Shown: positions 25,410 to 33,319, numbered from the stretch's first letter. The stretch is 57,921 nt of DNA from Nitrosopumilaceae archaeon (GCA_028279545.1 JANQNN010000010.1:1-57921); one strand, 5' to 3'. A program made the numbers and translations. Notes: generated from the letters alone by a model not told the origin.

Positions 25410-25631
25410 ATGCAATGTAATGGGTCCTGTAAAAAATACAAGGCCACTAGTAATACCCATGAAGGGGGGAGATATGAACAAGGACAAAAAAGATGCCATC
25501 GTTGCGAAATCTATATGCATTGGGAAGGACTTTGGTGTCCCTGTTGTGGATATCTGTTGAGAACTAAACCTAGAGGAACAAAATTAAAACGACGTCTTCT
25601 ATTAATGAAAATGGCTAGGCAGAACTCATAA
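25410..25631 (+). CDS. Small zinc-ribbon protein, 73 aa
   Basis: From ATG 25410 (MQCNGSCKKYKATS). Zinc ligands occur as CNGSC, then CHRC, then CPCC near the end (GLWCPCCGYLLRTKPRG). The pattern C-x3-C...GRYEQGQKRC-x2-C...C-x-CC...LRTKPR looks like a dedicated family with several copies in thaumarchaea (from general familiarity, not a search). The upstream in-frame ATG at 25341 adds a hydrophobic stretch and is rejected. Function unknown; likely nucleic-acid binding. Confidence 0.7.
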   Translation: MQCNGSCKKYKATSNTHEGGRYEQGQKRCHRCEIYMHWEGLWCPCCGYLLRTKPRGTKLKRRLLLMKMARQNS

Positions 25632-26000
25632 CAAATAATTTTTAATTAATTTCATATTCTAATATTTGGAATTAAGAGGCTTATTCATTAGCCTTAGTTT
25701 TTCCTAGTAGTTAGATAATTTTTTTTAAAATTTTTAATTGCTTGTAATTTGGTAGGTTTCGAAATGGTATGTAATAACCACTACTTACTATTAACTAAAT
25801 AATTTTGTTTTTTTTAAATAGTATGCAAGATGATTCCATTGAACTATGCAAAAGAAGGGTAAAATATTTTTCAAACTTGAAAAAACTCAATTCTTTAGCC
25901 ATACAGGAATGATCTTTGGTGTAGGTCATCAATAACTATTCCCAATTATTTAAAATATTTTCAAAAGTAAATTGATAATATTCTATGAATAAAATCGTAT
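25632..26000. other. AT-rich non-coding stretch
   Basis: I see no convincing gene here. Only short frames exist, e.g. a 29-codon ATG frame at 25822 with no motif. Homopolymer T and A runs are frequent. It joins the decaying glycosyltransferase region downstream. Confidence 0.5.
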
Positions 26001-26090
26001 TTAACCCAGTAATTTTCCACAATGAATACAATAAAAAGAACCATTTGGTTGCCTGTAATGGGAACAATTGAGTATTTCCAGATTGGGCAT
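26001..26090 (-). CDS. Possible 29-aa zinc-ribbon microprotein
   Basis: ATG at 26090 opens MPNLEILNCSHYRQPNGSFY and closes CIHCGKLLG-stop. Four potential ligands, C-x-H and C-x2-C followed by GKLLG, match half of a zinc ribbon and resemble the CxxCG knuckles of other tiny proteins in this genome. A TTAATA-like element lies about 27-31 bases upstream on the minus strand. It may be a gene or the remnant of one. Confidence 0.4.
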   Translation of the reverse strand: MPNLEILNCSHYRQPNGSFYCIHCGKLLG

Positions 26091-26269
26091 TATGTAATTC
26101 CATTTTTTAGGGTATTAAGCCAATGTTTGTAACTTAAACTACACTTTTGTCATCAATTTTTCTCTAGTTTTATCCAACTCAAAAACAATAAAGATTACAT
26201 TTCCAAAAACCATTCATAATAAAATTTTTCTTAAAAGGTTATTTTAGATTAAAAATCTTAATTGTATGT

Positions 26270-27381
26270 TTGTCTCAAATTCGAGTTTTAATTTTTTCTG
26301 AAAAGTTTGTAGGAGAAAAAGAACCTAGTTTACAATCCAGACTGTATGGAGAATACTTTATGTTTGCAAAGAAAATTAAATTGGTAATAATTTCAGGGAA
26401 CGTTCACGATAAAAATTATGAAAATATAAAAATTGTCAAATCATTTTTCCCAAAATTTTCTTTTTTGCAACGGTTTTTTAAAACTCTTAGTTTTTTATTT
26501 ACTGCAATAAAAATTAGAAATGATTACGATCTTATTTTTTCGCGAATGCTTGACCCTACACACATTTTTCCAGCAATTGTGGTATCTCTTTTGTTTAAAA
26601 AAAAATAATTTCTTGGTTTTCTGATGCAAAATATATTCGAAAAGGCGGTCTGGATAAAAAAATAATTCGAACTGGACTTAACTGTTCAGACTATTTTGGA
26701 TGCCCTAATGAATCTCAAGTTACTGAGATAGAAAATCTAGGAATTAAAATTGAAAGGCATAAAGTTTTTCATATTAACCCAGGTGTAAATTTATCAAAAT
26801 TTAAACCAGAATTTAAAGCTGGTCTAGAAAATGTTATCCTTAATGCCTGTCGAATAAACCCCGTAAAAGGAATTGAAGATTCTATCAGAGTAATTCCTCA
26901 CTTGAAAGAAAAATTCCCCGACCTAAAGTTAAAAATTGTGGGCCCAATTACAGATGAAGTATATTTTAAAAATTTGAAAAATTTAGTTTCAGATTTGAAC
27001 TGTAAAAAAAATGTAGAGTTTGTTGGACCAATTCCAAACAACAATATGAATTCTATATACAATTCATCAAAATTATTCTTATTTACCTCAAAACATGAGG
27101 GACAACCTGGTGTAATTTTAGAAGCGATGGCTTGTGGATTGCCAATACTATCCACACCCATTGGAATTGTACCTAAATTAATTCATGAGGGAAAAAATGG
27201 TTTCATAATCGAGAAAAATAATCCAAAAATAATCGCAGAGAAAATTTCTCTTTTACTTTCAAATGAAAAACTTAGAAAGAAAATTGCTATAGCCTCAAGG
27301 GAAACCATGGAAATTGAATATTCCCTTGAAAATTTCACTGACAATTTGATATGTTATTTTAAAAAATCTTTAGATATTTGA
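26270..27381 (+). pseudogene. Group 1 (GT4) glycosyltransferase split by a frameshift
   Basis: The N-terminal part (26270-26608, TTG start) ends at a TAA straight after nine A residues (26597-26605). Adding one A restores a frame that runs without a stop to 27381, giving FKKKIISWFSDAKYI and then a normal GT4 C-domain: NACRINPVKGIEDSIRVIP, the EGQPGVILEAMACGLPIL donor site (E-x7-E) and HEGKNGF. Combined length is about 370 aa, normal for GT4. It could be a pseudogene, a homopolymer sequencing error, or -1 slippage on the A run. Sugar donor unknown. Confidence 0.8.
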
Positions 27382-27559
27382 CAATTTTTCAAATTCATTG
27401 ACCTTAAAAATAACTACATTTTCATTTGTTAGCTATATGATTTCGTCATAAAGAATCCACACCTAAAGAGAATTTTCAGAAATAATTTTTCCAAAAATGA
27501 AGTTAGCACTAGAAAATTGTAGGGTCCTCTGTTAAATACAGTAATTTTTTTTTTGGTTT

Positions 27560-27736
27560 ATGGTAGAAATTTCAAAGTTTAAGAACAAACGAATTTGTGT
27601 ATTGATAGATGATGATGTTGATAAAAAACTTAGAACACATCAGGCACAATTAATTCGAAAAAATAATAGAACATGGAGTTATTCTAAGGCCCTCAATCAC
27701 GCTCTAAGAATTGCTTTAGGTGTAAAAAATGAATAG
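27560..27736 (+). CDS. Ribbon-helix-helix-like protein, 58 aa
   Basis: ATG 27560, MVEISKFKNKRICVLIDDDV. The order beta strand (RICVLIDDDV), helix (DKKLRTHQAQLIRK) and helix (SYSKALNHALRIALG) fits an RHH/Arc-type DNA-binding dimer, often an antitoxin or small repressor. Its stop overlaps the ATG of the following zinc-ribbon frame (ATGAATAG), so the two were translationally coupled. No toxin is recognised beside it. Confidence 0.6.
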   Translation: MVEISKFKNKRICVLIDDDVDKKLRTHQAQLIRKNNRTWSYSKALNHALRIALGVKNE

Positions 27737-27848
27737 CTTTACAAAATGTTAAAAATGTTCTGAGGAAGGATTAACAATTCCCATGTCTATAGAGAATAAT
27801 TTCTTTGTTTGCTCTTTATGTGGAGCAAAAAAATACTTGTTTAACTAA
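27729..27848 (+). pseudogene. Zinc-ribbon small protein interrupted by TAA
   Basis: The frame opens with ATG at 27729 inside the end of the RHH gene: MNSFTKC, then TAA at 27750-27752, then KCSEEGLTIPMSIENNFF-VCSLCGAKKYLFN and a final TAA. Read through, it gives a 39-residue four-Cys ribbon (C-x2-C ... C-x2-C) with the stop exactly between the first two ligands. An AAA-to-TAA change explains it. Downstream ATG 27784 could still give a 21-residue fragment. Likely a recent nonsense mutation, or a read error. Confidence 0.6.
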
Positions 27849-27940
27849 TCTATTTTCGATAGTAATTATCTTAATAAATTAAAAACCCTTCGTAATATTT
27901 TTTTGATTTCATTAAAATAGGATATTAAAGAACAAAGAAT

Positions 27941-28360
27941 ATGGATGTTATTACAAAGTATCTCAATATACATTCAAAAGTTGAAAATGAAGTTATTGAT
28001 ATTACAGACCAGATTTCTGAAAAATTAAAAGAATTAAAAATTTCTAGCGGTATTGTCACAATTTTTGTCTCTGGTTCCACCGGAGCATTAACCACTATTG
28101 AATATGAGCCAGGTTTGGTAAAAGACTTTCCTGAAATGTTAGCTCGAATCGCTCCCAACGAAATAACTTATCAACACGAACAAATGTGGCACGATGGCAA
28201 TGGACGGTCTCATGTTAAAGCATCCTTAATTGGCCCTTCTATAACGATCCCATTTAACGACAAAAAATTATTGCTAGGAACTTGGCAACAAGTGGTCTTT
28301 ATTGAATTAGATACTAGAAGTAGAGATAGAAACATAATTCTACAAATTTTAGGTGAATAG
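27941..28360 (+). CDS. yjbQ: YjbQ/UPF0047 family protein
   Basis: 139 aa, full family length. Motifs seen: IVTIFVSGSTGALTTIEYEPGL, WHDGNGRSHVKASLIGPS and LLLGTWQQVVFIELDTRSR. YjbQ proteins have weak thiamine-phosphate synthase activity in some bacteria and bind metal through conserved His, but the physiological role is unsettled. ATG start. A 12-bp inverted repeat directly follows the stop. Confidence 0.92.
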   Translation: MDVITKYLNIHSKVENEVIDITDQISEKLKELKISSGIVTIFVSGSTGALTTIEYEPGLVKDFPEMLARIAPNEITYQHEQMWHDGNGRSHVKASLIGPSITIPFNDKKLLLGTWQQVVFIELDTRSRDRNIILQILGE

Positions 28361-28398
28361 AAAATAAAATTCAAAAAATAATCAAAAATTTTATTTTC
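28360..28398 (+). terminator. 12-bp hairpin after yjbQ
   Basis: GAAAATAAAATT (28360-28371) pairs perfectly with AATTTTATTTTC (28387-28398), beginning at the last base of the yjbQ stop codon. A U-rich stretch follows (cttttgtaag...ttttttt). Probable transcription terminator. Confidence 0.55.
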
Positions 28399-28572
28399 AT
28401 CTTTTGTAAGAAAATTTTTTCATTGGTTTTTTTATTTTCCTTGAAGATATTTTTTCTGAGAAAAAAGATCTGAATTAAAAAATGGAAAATGTAATATTTT
28501 TATTGTTACTTTTTTGTTTTCATTTTTGATTTATGTTCCATAAACATATTCTATGAATTTAAATTAAACTTG

Positions 28573-28699
28573 TGGTCCCAAGCGAAGGAATTGAACCTTC
28601 GACAACCCGGTTTCTGTATGCCTGATATGCTGTTTTTCGGTCAGCCATCTAAAGCCAACAACTACAGCCGGAAGCTCTACCAGGCTGAGCTAGCTTGGG
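28573..28699 (-). tRNA. tRNA-Tyr (GTA) with 50-base intron, CCA encoded
   Basis: On the minus strand: acceptor CCCAAGC pairs with GCTTGGG, giving the C1-G72 pair typical of archaeal tRNA-Tyr, then discriminator A73 and encoded CCA (28573-28575). D arm GCTC/GAGC; T arm GAAGG-TTCAATT-CCTTC. Anticodon GTA at 28663-28665, stem TCCGG/CCGGG with one G-U. The loop closes only after removing 28612-28661, a 50-base intron at position 37/38. Mature body is 74 bases plus CCA. Confidence 0.92.
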
Positions 28700-28809
28700 A
28701 CAAAACATTCGACTTTTTCTAGTATTAAAAAACTATCGAAGATTACAAAATTTTAGGGATCTTGAGCCTAGCCAAGAAACAATAAATACTCTGGTCCAAA
28801 TTTTTGGTT

Positions 28810-29421
28810 GTGTCAAAGTTAGAACTTTCGTACTCTGGTTATGTTTGCGCACCTTATCTTCATAATCATGAATCTATTGAATTAAAAGATTTGTGGATAA
28901 AATCAAAAAACATTGAAAAATTATTTTTTGCAACCGGCACCTTCTCTAGTGATAGTAAACCCTATTTTGCTGAATCTTCAAACCATTATCTTGTTGCAAA
29001 ATTCAAGGATAACCATGAAATAGCAAAAGATCTTACCAAATATAATCAAGATAAAATTTCCTTTGTTTTTGATATTAAAGATGATTTGTTTCAACTAGAA
29101 ACAAGTGATGAAACTAATTTTATTTCAGTTTATTATTTAGAATATGGCGAATCTGACGAAGATATAAGAGAAATAGCATCTTTACTAATACACAGAGACA
29201 AAATAGATGTTGCAAGTTTTGGACGAATGGATACGTATTGTAACATCCCATCAAAATTTACCTTCCCTTACACTGAAAATATTTTAGTTTTGGAAGTTTC
29301 AAGTGAAAAGAGTCATCAAAGCGTAAAAAAATATTGTGACCAAACAAGAAAAGATGCTAATAGGAAAGGTTTGACTATGACAAGTTTGGTAAGTCTATCA
29401 ATTCTTGAAAGTCTCAAGTAA
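28810..29421 (+). CDS. Hypothetical protein, 203 aa
   Basis: Not recognised. GTG at 28810 (MSKLELSYSGYVCAPYLHNH) is preferred over the TTG two codons upstream. It has mixed alpha/beta character, no membrane segment and no known motif. A regular alternation of strands such as YLVAKFKDNHEIAKDLTKYN and ISVYYLEYGESDEDIREIAS suggests an enzyme-like or binding domain. It converges on a CBS protein gene. Confidence 0.6.
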   Translation: MSKLELSYSGYVCAPYLHNHESIELKDLWIKSKNIEKLFFATGTFSSDSKPYFAESSNHYLVAKFKDNHEIAKDLTKYNQDKISFVFDIKDDLFQLETSDETNFISVYYLEYGESDEDIREIASLLIHRDKIDVASFGRMDTYCNIPSKFTFPYTENILVLEVSSEKSHQSVKKYCDQTRKDANRKGLTMTSLVSLSILESLK

Positions 29422-29433
29422 AATATTAAAAAT

Positions 29434-30324
29434 CTAACGCGGTTTAACTTCTGCTAAGACATTAACAATATCTGTTTTTGTTACTATTCCAACTAGTTTT
29501 TTGTTCACTACAGGAATTCCACTAATGTCATGCCTTATCATCATAATTGCTGCTGTGTATACAAATTCGTTGGGACCCAAAATTAATGGAAATTTTGTCA
29601 TAATGTCTTTTGCTGAAAATGTAAGTAGGTAGCTTAATCGATTTACATTAAATTCATTTATTTGGGAATTTTTGACAATTTCTGCAATTTCTTGCGAAAG
29701 TGGAAGATCTCTTTGTGCCTCCAAAGTCTTTGCAGGAATAAAATCACGATAGGTAATTATTCCTACAGGACTCTTATTTTTTACAACTATTACTCTTCGA
29801 ATTTTATTGTTAAATAAAACACTTTGAACTTCAAATATAGAGTCATCAGGTTCAACCGTTATTACTTTTTTTGACATAACATCTGAAATTTTCAGTACTG
29901 CTGTGCTTTGAACCAAAAAAGTCGAAACTAGGTCAGTTTTAGTCACTACCCCCACTAGTTTATCTTTATTATTAACGACAACAACAGAACTAATTCCGTG
30001 TTTTTTCATTAGTTTAGCACAATCATGGACGGAAGCTTCTACAGGAACACTTACTAGTTTTTTTGACATTATTTCTTTGACTAAAATCTTCTTCAACGGT
30101 TTTTCACTAAATATTGAAACACTTCTAGCCAAGTCTTTTTCGGTGACAATTCCTAATGGTTTTTTATCAATCGTTATTACCAATCTTCCAATTCTATGTT
30201 GAACTAGAATATCTCTTGCCTCTAAAATTGATGTATTTGGAGGAACTGTTACAGGTATTTTAATTATTGATTTTATCTCAACTGGAATATTTTGTAAAAT
30301 TTTTTGTTTTCTTTTTTTCATCAA
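29434..30324 (-). CDS. Four-CBS-domain protein
   Basis: 296 aa composed of four CBS motifs in two Bateman pairs. Repeated marks are PxNTSILEARDILVQHRIGRLVI, GIVTEKDL, IMSKKLVSVPVEASVHDCAKLM, VMSKKVITVEPDDS and IMTKFPLILGPNEF, each followed by a VGIVTKTDI-type strand. CBS pairs bind adenosine nucleotides and sense energy state. No catalytic domain is attached. It is one of two similar genes in tandem on the same strand, 92 bases apart. Confidence 0.9.
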   Translation of the reverse strand: MMKKRKQKILQNIPVEIKSIIKIPVTVPPNTSILEARDILVQHRIGRLVITIDKKPLGIVTEKDLARSVSIFSEKPLKKILVKEIMSKKLVSVPVEASVHDCAKLMKKHGISSVVVVNNKDKLVGVVTKTDLVSTFLVQSTAVLKISDVMSKKVITVEPDDSIFEVQSVLFNNKIRRVIVVKNKSPVGIITYRDFIPAKTLEAQRDLPLSQEIAEIVKNSQINEFNVNRLSYLLTFSAKDIMTKFPLILGPNEFVYTAAIMMIRHDISGIPVVNKKLVGIVTKTDIVNVLAEVKPR

Positions 30325-30416
30325 ATTAAATTATAATCGTAGGTATATCAATAGGGCCGAGAATTTTCAATGTTGAAAATTTCTAAAAACGTTTTATTAT
30401 GTTTTGAGTTTTCTCC

Positions 30417-31256
30417 TTAATAGGATTCTGCATATTTTTCTAAAAGTTCTTCATTTAGAGAAACTTTTGCTAAGGCCCTAACCACATCAGAGTTACTTAC
30501 AATTCCTACCAATTTACCTGAATCATCGACCACTGGAATTCCACTTACATGGTTTTTTATCATCTTTTGTGCTGCCAGAGACAAATCATCATCGGGATTT
30601 ACATTTAGGACTACATCTTTTACAAGGTCCCCAATACAAATTTTTTCTGATTCGGCTGAAAAACGTTTTTCCGAAAAGTCTTTGGTTTTTGTGGAAAAAT
30701 TTCTATGTTTTAAAAAGGTATTAGTTGTAATGACACTTATTGGATTCCCTTCAAAGTTTGTAACAATTAGCCTTGATACTTCATTTTGATTAATCATATT
30801 TAATGCGAATTCAAGTGAATCGGATTTCCTACAGGTAAACACTTTGTTACTCATGTAATCTTTTACTTTGAATTTTCCACCAAAAACTACGCTGTATGCT
30901 TTGGTAACATCTGATTTGGTAATTAAATCAATTAGTTTTCCATCAGAATCAACAATTATGACAGATCCAATTTTAAGTGAAACCATGCGAGATGCAGCCT
31001 TGCTAAGATTTGGTTTGCCATTCTTTAAGGTAACTGGATCTTTTTTCATTACCTGATTTGCTGTAATTTCGTCAATTGAACTTGAATCTTTAAAGGTTTC
31101 AAAAAATCTAGAAATGTCTTTTTCAGTTATAACACCTACTGGTTTGTTTTCATCTGTTATTACAATATGCTTAACAAAATTGGTTTGCAATTTTTGAATA
31201 ACATCTTTTATTGAAGAATTAACTCCTGCCGTAATTATTTTTGAAGGATTTTTCAA
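30417..31256 (-). CDS. Four-CBS-domain protein (second copy)
   Basis: 279 aa with four CBS units: PSKIITAGVNSSIKDVIQKL, QVMKKDPVTLKNGKPNLSKA, YMSNKVFTCRKSDSLEFALN and VVLNVNPDDDLSLAAQKM, each with the closing GVITEKDI/GIVSNSDV strand. Adenosine-nucleotide sensing is the usual role. It is related to the downstream gene but clearly diverged, so it is an old duplication. The target is unknown. Confidence 0.9.
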   Translation of the reverse strand: MKNPSKIITAGVNSSIKDVIQKLQTNFVKHIVITDENKPVGVITEKDISRFFETFKDSSSIDEITANQVMKKDPVTLKNGKPNLSKAASRMVSLKIGSVIIVDSDGKLIDLITKSDVTKAYSVVFGGKFKVKDYMSNKVFTCRKSDSLEFALNMINQNEVSRLIVTNFEGNPISVITTNTFLKHRNFSTKTKDFSEKRFSAESEKICIGDLVKDVVLNVNPDDDLSLAAQKMIKNHVSGIPVVDDSGKLVGIVSNSDVVRALAKVSLNEELLEKYAESY

Positions 31257-31387
31257 AATGGATCATAAGGATTGAAACTATTATTACTTAAAACTCTACA
31301 TGTCCTCTATCAATTTTATAAATACGACAACCTTTACCATTTCTTCAAAAAATTATAGATGAAAAATACCTATGAGATTTAACAATC

Positions 31388-31415
31388 TTTGACAAAACAT
31401 TATGTTTATGTCAAA
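31388..31415. promoter_or_regulatory. 28-base interrupted palindrome upstream of the Mrr-like gene
   Basis: TTTGACA (31388-31394) and TGTCAAA (31409-31415) are perfect inverted repeats, with an inner AACAT/ATGTT pair. It lies in the divergent region between a CBS gene and the Mrr-like gene. It could be an operator or a small hairpin. Confidence 0.4.
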
Positions 31416-31553
31416 ACAACCATTTTTGGAATTAAAACATTTGTAATTTATAAAATTAGCATTATTTTGTCTATTGTCTCAAAAATAAAAGGACTTTTCT
31501 AAAAAATGATAATTAGAATTCATCTATTTATAATAAGATGGTTGGAACGGATT

Positions 31554-32411
31554 ATGCCAATCCCAAAATATCAACAGACGATTTTGCCTTTACTAAAGCT
31601 GTTGTCTGATGGAAAACGCTATACCAACCAAGAAATTCATGAAAACTTGTCAATTCATTTTAAAATATATGAAGAAGAAAAAGAAATTACACAAACAAAC
31701 GAGACCCAATCATTATTTCAAAAAAGGTTGGGGTGGGGAAAATACTTCCTAGAAAGGGCAGGTCTAATTGAGGTTAAAAATCAAGAGACTTTGATTACAC
31801 AATTAGGCAGGGACCTTCTTAAACAAAATCCCGAAGAACTCAATAAGGAATTTTTAATGAGTATTCCACAATTTACCACTGCAGTTGGGAAAACCAAATC
31901 TATGGAAAACCAAGGGCTTGAAAGCATTATGGCCAATAGTTTTTTTGAAATTAGAAAAAAAATGGAAGGAAAAATTTTGGAAACCCTGAGAGAAACATCC
32001 TCATACCATTTTGAGAAAGGAATAAAAGAAATGTTGGGAAAAATGGGCTACAAAATTGGGGAGGTAACCAGCTGGGGCGGAGATGGTGGAATAACTGGGA
32101 TTATTTTTGATGATGAGCTAGGAATCAATGAAGTTTTCTTGGTAGTCAAAAGATGTAATAAAATAGTTCCAGACAAAGAAATTAATGCTTTTACAGATTC
32201 TATAGGGGAAAAAGAATTGACCAAAGGAATTTTCATCACCACTAGTGATTTTTCAAAAGAACAAAAAAAGTTTGTAGATTCACTTTACTATAAAATCACT
32301 TTATTAAATGGAGAAGACCTTGCTGGGTTCATGTATGACTATGGTGTAGGTTTCAAAACTTTAAACTCATATGATATAAAAAAACTTGATAAAAATTATT
32401 TTTCCAATTAA
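31554..32411 (+). CDS. Mrr-like restriction endonuclease fold protein, active site degenerate
   Basis: 285 aa from ATG 31554 (MPIPKYQQTILPLLKLL). Residues 1-90 are the Mrr_N winged helix (DGKRYTNQEIHENL, LTQLGRDLL-like). Residues 150-260 are the Mrr catalytic fold: FEKGIKEMLGKMGYKIG, WGGDGGITGIIFDDELGINE, VFLVVKR and GIFITTSDFSKEQ. In Mrr the signature reads GIDG and QxK; here D is T181 and Q is V197, with K199 kept. It may therefore bind methylated DNA without cutting. Stands alone with no methylase. Confidence 0.82.
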   Translation: MPIPKYQQTILPLLKLLSDGKRYTNQEIHENLSIHFKIYEEEKEITQTNETQSLFQKRLGWGKYFLERAGLIEVKNQETLITQLGRDLLKQNPEELNKEFLMSIPQFTTAVGKTKSMENQGLESIMANSFFEIRKKMEGKILETLRETSSYHFEKGIKEMLGKMGYKIGEVTSWGGDGGITGIIFDDELGINEVFLVVKRCNKIVPDKEINAFTDSIGEKELTKGIFITTSDFSKEQKKFVDSLYYKITLLNGEDLAGFMYDYGVGFKTLNSYDIKKLDKNYFSN

Positions 32412-32584
32412 TATTCATTGAAAAAAATCTACCAGATTACTCTTTTCCTAAGTTTCCCCTCACAAGTTTGGAAATGCTTTGAAAGTTCTTTTTGTGTTTG
32501 ACTTGAAAAAGAACAAAAAACACAATATGATGTCATAAAAAGTATTTGTCCTTTTGAATATAATCAACAGGTTATTATGAAAAG

Positions 32585-32594
32585 TTAAATATTC
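32585..32594 (+). promoter_or_regulatory. TATA box for the aIF5A gene
   Basis: TTAAATATTC at 32585-32594 lies 19-28 bases before the ATG at 32613, consistent with a leaderless transcript starting at the ATG. Confidence 0.5.
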
Positions 32595-32612
32595 GTCTAA
32601 AAATGCTTGAAC

Positions 32613-33023
32613 ATGAGTAAACCTTCTGATCTTGGTTCATTAAAAATTGGTTCCTATATTTTGTTACCTCATTCAGATCAACCCAGTGGTGAACCCTGCA
32701 GAATTGTAGAATATGATACGTCAAAACCTGGAAAACACGGTGCTGCCAAAGCACGAATTGTTGCTGAAGGAATATTTGATAGTCAAAAAAGACCTCATGT
32801 GGGCCCAGTTAGCATGCAAGTCCATGTGCCTTTGATAAATAAAAAAATTGGACAAATTATTTCAATCACAGATAATATGGTCCAGGTTATGGACTCTGAA
32901 TCATTTGAAACACTTGATGTTACCTTAATTGATGACGAGGTTAAAGGAAAATTGGAAAATGGCCAGAATGTTGAATACTGGGTTGTAATGGATAAAACAA
33001 AAATAATGCGTATTAAGGGTTAA
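32613..33023 (+). CDS. eif5A: Translation factor aIF5A
   Basis: 136 aa. SH3-like N-domain with the hypusination loop SKPGKHGAAKAR (Lys41 is the modification site) and an OB C-domain ending VVMDKTKIMRIKG. It relieves ribosome stalling at difficult peptide bonds. ATG 32613 matches the leaderless promoter; a TTG two codons earlier is unlikely. Deoxyhypusine synthase is not in the window, while the diphthamide gene dph6 follows at 33.5 kb. Confidence 0.96.
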   Translation: MSKPSDLGSLKIGSYILLPHSDQPSGEPCRIVEYDTSKPGKHGAAKARIVAEGIFDSQKRPHVGPVSMQVHVPLINKKIGQIISITDNMVQVMDSESFETLDVTLIDDEVKGKLENGQNVEYWVVMDKTKIMRIKG

Positions 33024-33180
33024 AAATTCTAATTTAGTTAAGATACTAGAACAATTTTTTCATTCCTTTAAAAATTCAAAAATTCTTTTGAAAACCATAC
33101 ATTCCTGAATATTTTCAAAAAACTTGCAAATGATTAGATTATTCTTCTCAAAAAACCAACAGTGTTAAACCAAATCTAAT

Positions 33181-33190
33181 TTAAAAAATA
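33181..33190 (+). promoter_or_regulatory. TATA box for the 33.2-kb RNA gene
   Basis: TTAAAAAATA at 33181-33190 is centred 26-27 bases before base 33212, the first base of the RNA's closing helix. That is the archaeal TATA spacing and supports plus-strand transcription. Confidence 0.5.
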
Positions 33191-33211
33191 ATTTATTAAT
33201 CAATATAATTC

Positions 33212-33319
33212 GGAAGCTGACTAATGCTGGCCGCATCCTTTACGTAGTGTTGAGCGTAATCTTCACCAGTAAACCGATGCCAGTATTGACTCGATAGTGA
33301 AAATATCGTATCAGCTTCC
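33212..33319 (+). ncRNA. Candidate structured RNA with a three-way junction
   Basis: The 108-base element is closed by a perfect 9-bp helix GGAAGCTGA/TCAGCTTCC (33212-33220 with 33311-33319). Inside are a 10-bp helix (33222-33231 with 33279-33288, two G-U), capped by a TTACG/CGTAA hairpin (33240-33244 with 33255-33259), and a 5-bp hairpin CGATA/TATCG (33292-33296 with 33304-33308). A TATA box sits at -27 and a terminator 42 bases downstream. G+C is well above the surroundings. It lacks the 5S rRNA, tRNA, SRP and RNase P signatures. Class unknown. Confidence 0.7.

Noticed and set aside
25822-25911. 29-codon frame in the gap
   Set aside because: ATG start but no motif, and unlike the neighbouring tiny zinc proteins; indistinguishable from chance.
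25632-27940. Insertion sequence or provirus in the decaying region
   Set aside because: No transposase, integrase, terminal inverted repeats or target-site duplication seen; the tRNA-Tyr nearby shows no duplicated 3' end.
32483-32522. Nested inverted repeats GTTCTTTTT/AAAAAGAAC as a regulatory RNA
   Set aside because: A/T-rich hairpin of the type frequent in this genome; more simply explained as the end of the Mrr-like transcript.
33212-33319. 5S rRNA
   Set aside because: The terminal helix and three-way junction look similar, but the conserved CGAAC/GGAAG loop is missing, the second arm is only 17 bases, and the total is about 12 bases short.
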